Source: Archaeoglobus veneficus SNP6 (GTDB lineage: Archaea; Halobacteriota; Archaeoglobi; Archaeoglobales; Archaeoglobaceae). Taken from it: a stretch of 64,000 nt of DNA. Where the stretch lies: contig NC_015320.1 of assembly GCF_000194625.1 (NCBI RefSeq), forward strand, positions 62,001-126,000, read 5' to 3'. This document shows, piece by piece, positions 59,239 to 64,000 of this stretch (positions are counted from its first letter, which is position 1; the number at the start of each line of letters is the position of its first letter). The translations under genes were made by a program, and so were the position numbers. The notes beneath the pieces are model-generated. The model had not been told where the DNA came from, searched no databases, and was given only the letters and a program-made list of their open reading frames with translations.

Positions 59239-59736
59239 TCACTTAGCTATCAGCACAGGTGTTCTCGTTTCCGCAACCACGGTAACTGGAAACCCTTTCA
59301 TCGCCTTCTTTATTGCCTGCTGTCTTTCGTGGATTACTATCACGTCCGGTCTGAGCTGTTTCTCGTACCTGAGTACGCCCTCAGCTGCAAACCCGAAATA
59401 CATCCCGGCAGGCTTTGCGTCAAAGCCATCACTCTTTAACTCAGATATTACCTCCTCAAGAACCTTTGTACCCTTCTTTCTCAGCTTATCGTAGAACTTC
59501 CTGTCAAGGCCTGCAAAGATGTCCGATGGCAGATAACTCAGATCGACCACATAAAGCACATAGATTTCCGGATTTTTCCAGGGCTTTGCCACCTGCTCAA
59601 TGTTGTCCGCAATCTTTTTGCTGTCATCGTATTCATCTATTACCGCAAGTATTCTCGGTCTCTCCTCATTTTCCTGAACTTCACATTCAACATCCACCTC
59701 AGACACCCCCTCAATATGCGATATTCTCAGTTTCAA
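59239..59736 (-). CDS. Universal stress protein-like, copy 2
   Basis: The 165-residue protein has an acidic N-terminal extension (about 1-27), then RILAVIDEYDDSKKIADNI and a body matching copy 1: GMYFGFAAEGVLRYEKQLRPDVIVI ... TRTPVLIAK. It is divergent from the second RHH gene over 188 bp. Confidence 0.83.
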   Translation of the reverse strand: MKLRISHIEGVSEVDVECEVQENEERPRILAVIDEYDDSKKIADNIEQVAKPWKNPEIYVLYVVDLSYLPSDIFAGLDRKFYDKLRKKGTKVLEEVISELKSDGFDAKPAGMYFGFAAEGVLRYEKQLRPDVIVIHERQQAIKKAMKGFPVTVVAETRTPVLIAK

Positions 59737-59924
59737 AATAAATATGTTTTTATTATTAGATAATATCTATTATTCAGTTTCACTCCAAGTTAATATCAGA
59801 TTCATCGCAGATAGTACATTAAACATGAGTTGCCGTTCCACATAGTGACCCATTGATAACCATACTGCCATGGTAATAATATTTATTAAATAAATTTTTA
59901 AATCTGTAGGATACAATAGAGTTT

Positions 59925-60518
59925 ATGGCAGAAAAGCTCAAGAGAATCTCAGTAGCTGTTGACAGCGATACAGACAGGATACTTAGAATACTCGCAAAAA
60001 AGGAAAATAAAACAATCTCCGAAATAATAAGAAATGCCATCTCCGTTTACTCCGAATTCGACAAGGATAAAGAGAAAGGTGTTTCTCCCGGGAAAACCAA
60101 AATTTATGCTGAGTTGCTCGCTGGAAGGGAGCACGTAATCGTGGACATAGAGCTCTGGGTAGCGATGCTCGATGAGCTGAACGAAACTGCATCAGAAAAA
60201 TTCTGGGAAATCGTAGAGAAGATAGGGTACGAGCACGGCATTCAGTACAGGATGAAGGGACTCTACAGCCTCCAAGATGTCCTCACACACATGGAGAATG
60301 AGAACTGGTTCAGGGTTAAGGCAGATGAAGGAATATACACCCTGATTCTTTCGGCAAGAAGCGAGCAGAGAATTCTCAGGACGTTTTTCAAAGGTCTTCT
60401 CAGGGCACTGAACATTGATGCCGAGATGGTGGAGGGTCTGAGGAAACTCATTATTGTAGTGAATTCAGACGGGCACGTTAAGGAGGAGGAATTGGTTACA
60501 TCGTCCAGTACATCCTGA
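59925..60518 (+). CDS. Ribbon-helix-helix regulator with a C-terminal sensor-like domain, copy 2
   Basis: The 197-residue protein has N-terminal MAEKLKRISVAVDSDTDRIL (RHH) and the C-terminal motifs VIVDIELWVAMLDEL, IVEKIGYEHGIQYRM and RSEQRILRTF as in copy 1, with a longer acidic tail. A TATA-like tttttaaat lies about 25 bp before the ATG. Confidence 0.8.
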   Translation: MAEKLKRISVAVDSDTDRILRILAKKENKTISEIIRNAISVYSEFDKDKEKGVSPGKTKIYAELLAGREHVIVDIELWVAMLDELNETASEKFWEIVEKIGYEHGIQYRMKGLYSLQDVLTHMENENWFRVKADEGIYTLILSARSEQRILRTFFKGLLRALNIDAEMVEGLRKLIIVVNSDGHVKEEELVTSSSTS

Positions 60519-60655
60519 TGTTCTATCGGTCAGAACTGGAAGTTCAGTAGTAGGCCTTAGGTGTTCTGTTCAATTTAATGATTGAGACGACTTCACGGGG
60601 CCATTAGAGAATTTAAGGAATAAGCTTTTATAGGGGAGCGAGCATAATTAAAAAC

Positions 60656-60727
60656 ATGGCGGACGCGCTGTTTGTTCTGGCTCTCGGGCTCTTCGCCCTA
60701 ACGTGGATTAGCCTCATGCTGAGTTGA
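60656..60727 (+). CDS. 23-residue single-helix membrane peptide
   Basis: The ATG at 60656 is about 26 bp after a TATA-like cttttatag (60625-60633), so the mRNA may be leaderless. The product (starts MADALFVLALGLFALTW, ends LMLS) is one hydrophobic helix. The 3' end overlaps the convergent protease gene by 14 bp. No family is recognised. Confidence 0.45.
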   Translation: MADALFVLALGLFALTWISLMLS

Positions 60728-61166
60728 TGAGTTCGAGGACCTTGCTGACTGCCTTGGGAATGGCATTTTTTACTTTTTCAGATAGCTCAAAGCTTTCTTC
60801 AATCTTCTCCGGCTCAACACCCACGACGAGAATTCTTTCAGGTAGATTGTACGCAAGCTTTCCAATCTCTATTGCCTTAACCAGGTCGAGATCGTGCATG
60901 GAGAGCATTGGGCCCCTGTTCTTTGCATCGCCTATTTCAAAAACAAAAAGTTCGCCCGGCTTACCGCCTGCTTTAACAGCGTCAACAATTATTGCAAAAT
61001 CTGCATTGTCTAAAAAATTAAGAATTTGAAGGCCAAGCGTTGCACCATCGTAAATTTCGACGTTCTCGGGCAGTTCGAGCTTCCTCAACTCTTCGACGAC
61101 TTTTACGCCAAAGCCCTCATCGCCGAGCAGTATGTTTCCGATGCCGACCACTACGATTTTCTTCAT
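60714..61166 (-). CDS. NiFe-hydrogenase maturation protease
   Basis: The 150-residue protein starts MKKIVVVGIGN at 61164-61166. Nickel-probing residues are in GIGNILLGDEGFG (Glu), IVDAVKAG (Asp) and MHDLDL (His). It cleaves the C-terminal peptide of the large subunit after nickel insertion. It overlaps the cytochrome b gene (ATGA) in the hydrogenase operon. Confidence 0.92.
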   Translation of the reverse strand: MKKIVVVGIGNILLGDEGFGVKVVEELRKLELPENVEIYDGATLGLQILNFLDNADFAIIVDAVKAGGKPGELFVFEIGDAKNRGPMLSMHDLDLVKAIEIGKLAYNLPERILVVGVEPEKIEESFELSEKVKNAIPKAVSKVLELINSA

Positions 61167-61828
61167 TCTCTGACTACCTTCTCCTTCCTCCTGCCTGATA
61201 TCATCGACGGCAGCACACCAAAGATCAGCACTGCGTAGACGTGCATGAACATTACCATGGCGAAGAGGTACATGCCGAATCTGTGAATTGCTCTGAGCAG
61301 CGCGTAACCGTCGTAAGCTCCGAAGAGTGGCGCGATTGAAGCTGCAAAGTCGATTACCGGCTGGAAGAACTCCCTGTAGTACATGGCAAGTCCCGTTATG
61401 CCCATGAGCATCGCGAGGACGAAGTATATCCACCAGACCATGACTTCCGTGGGTATTATCTTCTCCACGTACTCGTTCTTATCGGGATTGTAACCCCTCG
61501 GGTCTTCGATGTGTGGCCCGATGCCAAGCCAGGCCTTTGCTTCAGCGATCAGGAACTTTATGCTGTAGGGAATCCTGCCAAAGCCGAACCACTTCCACTC
61601 TTCGGCGATTATGTAGTAGAGCATCAGGAACCATAGCGCCCCAAAGACGAAACTGACGGTTATGTGCACAGCAAGGCTCTGCCCACCCCCAAGAATCCTT
61701 ACTCCGTAAAGTCCAGCCATCTGCATGCCTGTAAAGGCAAGAATGAAGCCGGTGATGACTATGGCCCAGTGGCACATCCTGTAAAAAAGTGAATGGCGGT
61801 AGACTTCCACCGTTTCGGCCATACGCAT
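61163..61828 (-). CDS. NiFe-hydrogenase cytochrome b subunit
   Basis: The 221-residue protein starts MRMAETVEVYRH at 61826-61828 (TGATG with the large subunit). It has four to five membrane helices with haem-ligand histidines in YRHSLFYRMCHW, AVHITVSF, IHRFGMYLF and MFMHVYAVLI. It passes electrons from the small subunit to (mena)quinone or methanophenazine-like carriers. Confidence 0.92.
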   Translation of the reverse strand: MRMAETVEVYRHSLFYRMCHWAIVITGFILAFTGMQMAGLYGVRILGGGQSLAVHITVSFVFGALWFLMLYYIIAEEWKWFGFGRIPYSIKFLIAEAKAWLGIGPHIEDPRGYNPDKNEYVEKIIPTEVMVWWIYFVLAMLMGITGLAMYYREFFQPVIDFAASIAPLFGAYDGYALLRAIHRFGMYLFAMVMFMHVYAVLIFGVLPSMISGRRKEKVVRE

Positions 61829-63555
61829 CACCGCTTTTCGATTATGTGGACACCGCACGCAATACAGGGGTCGAAGCTCCTGACGATGGTTATTGCGAGA
61901 GATGTGTTGTACGTCACCCCATTTGCTGGCTCCATGTTGAGTTCTGCAAGTCCGAGAGGTGTTAGGGCTGTTGCAAGGGCATCACCCCACGTTACCTTCT
62001 TGTTTATGCCCAGCGGTGAGAGGTCGATGTCCTCTTCGGGGTACAGCACATTGCATATCTCCGGCACGCTGAGGTTCTTTGGCAGCCACGTGCCTTCAAG
62101 CGCCTTTTCGACTGGCCCGGGCTGACCCATATCGTCTCTCGGCCCTAAATTCCACGTTGAAGGTACGATACACTGGTAGTTGTGGATCTTCTTGTTCTTT
62201 ATGTTGGTGTAGTGCAGCAGTGCTCCACGGGGAGCTTCCCAGAGACCAAAGCCCTCTGCGTTGTCTGGAACGTACTTATAGTCTGGAATTCTTCTGTCAA
62301 CGATGTCGCCGCTCATGTACTGCTTGAGCTCTATTGCCCACTCCATTACCTTCGTTGCGAACCAGACAGTCTGGGCTACTCTTGCAGCCACCCTGTCGAT
62401 TACCGAGCCCTTGGGGTTCAGCACGTCCCACTTGAAGGTGAAGGTCTCTCCAGTTACGGGGTTGGTAACGTCGATCTTCCAGTGGAGGCCAAATGTGTTG
62501 ATCATCCTTGCGAGAGGTCCAACTTCGTATACCTTGCCCTCATAGCGGGGAGCCTTCATCCACGCGTAGGCTCCAGGCTTGTCCTTCCTTACTATTACAT
62601 CGCCCTCCCTCGGGTGTCTGCCGGAAATGCTGTCGTCGTAGCGTGAATACTTAACGTACTCGGCAATCTTACTGAGATCGAACTTCTTGAAGTCTCCATC
62701 CCATGCTCCGGCCTTTATCAGGGCGTTGTCTCTGTAAGTCGGCTTTCCATCCTGCGCCTCAACCCACTTGTCGTAGTCGTTCACGTCCGGGAATAGACCG
62801 TAGCTCAGGAAGTTTCCATACGTTGGGCCCAAGTCCTGCAGTCCTCTAAAGTCTATGTCGAGCAGCGCACTTACCGCTTCGCCAACGTGCTCGTTTCTCT
62901 CAACAAGAGCCATCAAATCGGGAACCATTGTGTTCACGGCGAAATCCCAGAGTTCTGTCATGTTGGTAAGCGTGGTTGCAATTCTGTCGAGAGTTGGCTT
63001 GACGGTCACACCACCAGGATACTCACTCGTGTGGTGGGGGAACTTACCGCCCCACAGCGCTACAATCTCGTTAGCCTTTCTCTGCATTTCTATACACTTC
63101 ACATAGCTCGAACCAAGGCCAAGTTTGGCAATTCCTGGTTTACCCAGTGCCGGCGGAACCATCGGCGGGTACTTGCATATAACACCGAGTTCTGGGCCAA
63201 TGAGCAGGTACGTGTGAATCATGTGGTCATAAACGTAGTATGCTCCGTGCAGGATGTTTCTGATGAGTATTGCCGCGGGAGGCGGTGTAACTCCATAAGC
63301 GTGGTCTAAAGCCTGTATCGCCGTCTCACCATGCGGGGCTGGACAGACTCCGCATATTCTCTGGGTTATGAAAAACGCGTCTCTCGGGTCTCTCCCCCTG
63401 AGAATGATCTCAAAACCTCTGAACAGGTTTGTGTGGCTGTAAGCCTCTTTAACAACCGTCCACGTTCCTGTCGAAGTGGTAATATCCTGAGTTTCCATTG
63501 AAATGCCGAGATGGCCCTCAATTCTTGTTACGGGATCCATTACCACCTTTGCCAT
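61828..63555 (-). CDS. NiFe-hydrogenase large subunit (group 1, F420-non-reducing/Vht-like)
   Basis: The 575-residue catalytic subunit holds the NiFe site. The N-terminal Cys pair is RICGVC (C68, C71) and the C-terminal pair DPCIACGVH (C564, C567). MDPVTRIEGHL opens the protein. Only five residues (IIEKR) follow the His cleavage site, a short peptide compared with many homologues. A maturation protease is encoded two genes downstream, so cleavage is expected. Confidence 0.95.
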   Translation of the reverse strand: MAKVVMDPVTRIEGHLGISMETQDITTSTGTWTVVKEAYSHTNLFRGFEIILRGRDPRDAFFITQRICGVCPAPHGETAIQALDHAYGVTPPPAAILIRNILHGAYYVYDHMIHTYLLIGPELGVICKYPPMVPPALGKPGIAKLGLGSSYVKCIEMQRKANEIVALWGGKFPHHTSEYPGGVTVKPTLDRIATTLTNMTELWDFAVNTMVPDLMALVERNEHVGEAVSALLDIDFRGLQDLGPTYGNFLSYGLFPDVNDYDKWVEAQDGKPTYRDNALIKAGAWDGDFKKFDLSKIAEYVKYSRYDDSISGRHPREGDVIVRKDKPGAYAWMKAPRYEGKVYEVGPLARMINTFGLHWKIDVTNPVTGETFTFKWDVLNPKGSVIDRVAARVAQTVWFATKVMEWAIELKQYMSGDIVDRRIPDYKYVPDNAEGFGLWEAPRGALLHYTNIKNKKIHNYQCIVPSTWNLGPRDDMGQPGPVEKALEGTWLPKNLSVPEICNVLYPEEDIDLSPLGINKKVTWGDALATALTPLGLAELNMEPANGVTYNTSLAITIVRSFDPCIACGVHIIEKR

Positions 63556-63567
63556 ACTTCCACCTCC

Positions 63568-64000
63568 TTACTCCTTCTTCTCCTCGTGTTTTCCTTTACT
63601 CGCAACGTGTTTTACCGCATGTATCGCTATACCCGCAGCAGTAGCTGCAAGTATTCCCTCACCGATCTTTGTGGCGTTGAAACCGAGAACAGTCGGAAGC
63701 TCAGAAACCTCCGAATAGAACGGCGAGAATCTGTCAGGCCATCCCGGTTCAGCACATCCTATGCACATGTTCGTTTCGACACAGTAGCTTGTGTGGTTGT
63801 TCCATTTTCTGAGTGCACAATCAGTCCAAACTATTGGACCCTTGCAACCCATCTTAAATCTGCATCCCTCTTCTCCAGGTCTTGTGGTAAATAGTCCCCT
63901 GTCGTAGTACGGTCTGTAGGGGCACAGTTCGTCGTGCATGTTGGTGCTAAAGAAGACCTTCGGCCTACCGTATTTATCAAGTTCTATCGGGGCACCTATC
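63568..64000 (-). CDS. NiFe-hydrogenase small subunit, C-terminal part (cut by window edge)
   Basis: About 143 residues are visible; the 5' end lies beyond 64000. The distal and medial Fe-S cluster motifs are present: CPYRPYYDRG, GCRFKMGCKGP, TDCALRKWNN and MCIGCAEPGWPD. A C-terminal hydrophobic helix (GILAATAAGIAIHAV) anchors it to the membrane. A 12-bp gap separates it from the large subunit gene. Confidence 0.93.
   Translation of the reverse strand, partial: IGAPIELDKYGRPKVFFSTNMHDELCPYRPYYDRGLFTTRPGEEGCRFKMGCKGPIVWTDCALRKWNNHTSYCVETNMCIGCAEPGWPDRFSPFYSEVSELPTVLGFNATKIGEGILAATAAGIAIHAVKHVASKGKHEEKKE

Overview
The window is chromosomal DNA of a hyperthermophilic euryarchaeon, most likely an Archaeoglobaceae member (Archaeoglobus, Ferroglobus or Geoglobus type). 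The reasons are archaeal translation genes (aIF2 gamma and beta, aRF1, SRP19, class I LysRS), AT-rich archaeal promoters with many leaderless starts, a menaquinone gene (mqnE), multihaem c-type cytochromes, a membrane-bound NiFe hydrogenase, and a CRISPR repeat of the type I recall from Archaeoglobus. This placement is by eye; no database was searched.

Layout. 1-2292: an IS481-family element with 24-bp ends and a 15-bp target duplication, inserted directly after thiE. An IS110/IS1111-type element sits inside it and splits its transposase. The inner element carries a candidate bridge/seek RNA. 2279-11901: housekeeping genes (thiE, a small sirohaem reductase, a beta-CASP nuclease, an FKBP, a TrkA-N/DHH protein, MazG, aIF2 gamma with a PIN protein), then an intron-containing tRNA-Ile. 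12143-14593: three multihaem cytochrome genes, two of them sharing a homogenised 3' third. 14869-17162: a radical-SAM HhH protein and threonine synthase, followed by an H/ACA-type guide RNA. 17581-19547: an AT-rich two-gene module (HD phosphohydrolase plus YwgA/Panacea-like protein). 19659-21248: an ACT protein, dCMP deaminase and a TatD-related hydrolase. 21683-23197: a CRISPR array of 23 repeats with no cas genes in the window.

23237-32311: mostly metabolic and RNA genes (hisE, SRP19, tRNA and rRNA methyltransferases, GAPDH, CooT-like, aIF2 beta) with one decayed gene at 28021-28428. 32328-41529: a type IV pilus-like locus on the minus strand made of three pseudopilin-like proteins, a large VWA/PKD surface protein, two pilins with a shared identical tract, a secretion ATPase and a two-domain membrane platform protein. 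41581-48983: plus-strand genes for NOB1, GfcR, AglJ, MqnE and a polyprenyl synthase, several small membrane proteins, and a 36-residue cysteine-rich protein. 49110-53886: a tightly overlapping minus-strand operon (lysS, radical SAM, DUF2551, cis-prenyltransferase, aRF1). 53964-55558: an EamA transporter and a feoA-dtxR operon with a visible operator.

55595-60518: universal stress proteins, a TauE/SafE-like permease with a 14-codon leader ORF, and two copies of a divergent USP/ribbon-helix-helix unit. 60656-64000: a tiny membrane peptide and the hydrogenase operon (small subunit cut by the window edge, large subunit, cytochrome b, maturation protease). Cytochromes, hydrogenase and menaquinone genes together suggest anaerobic respiration with H2 as a possible donor. 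The pilus genes and AglJ point to a glycosylated cell surface.
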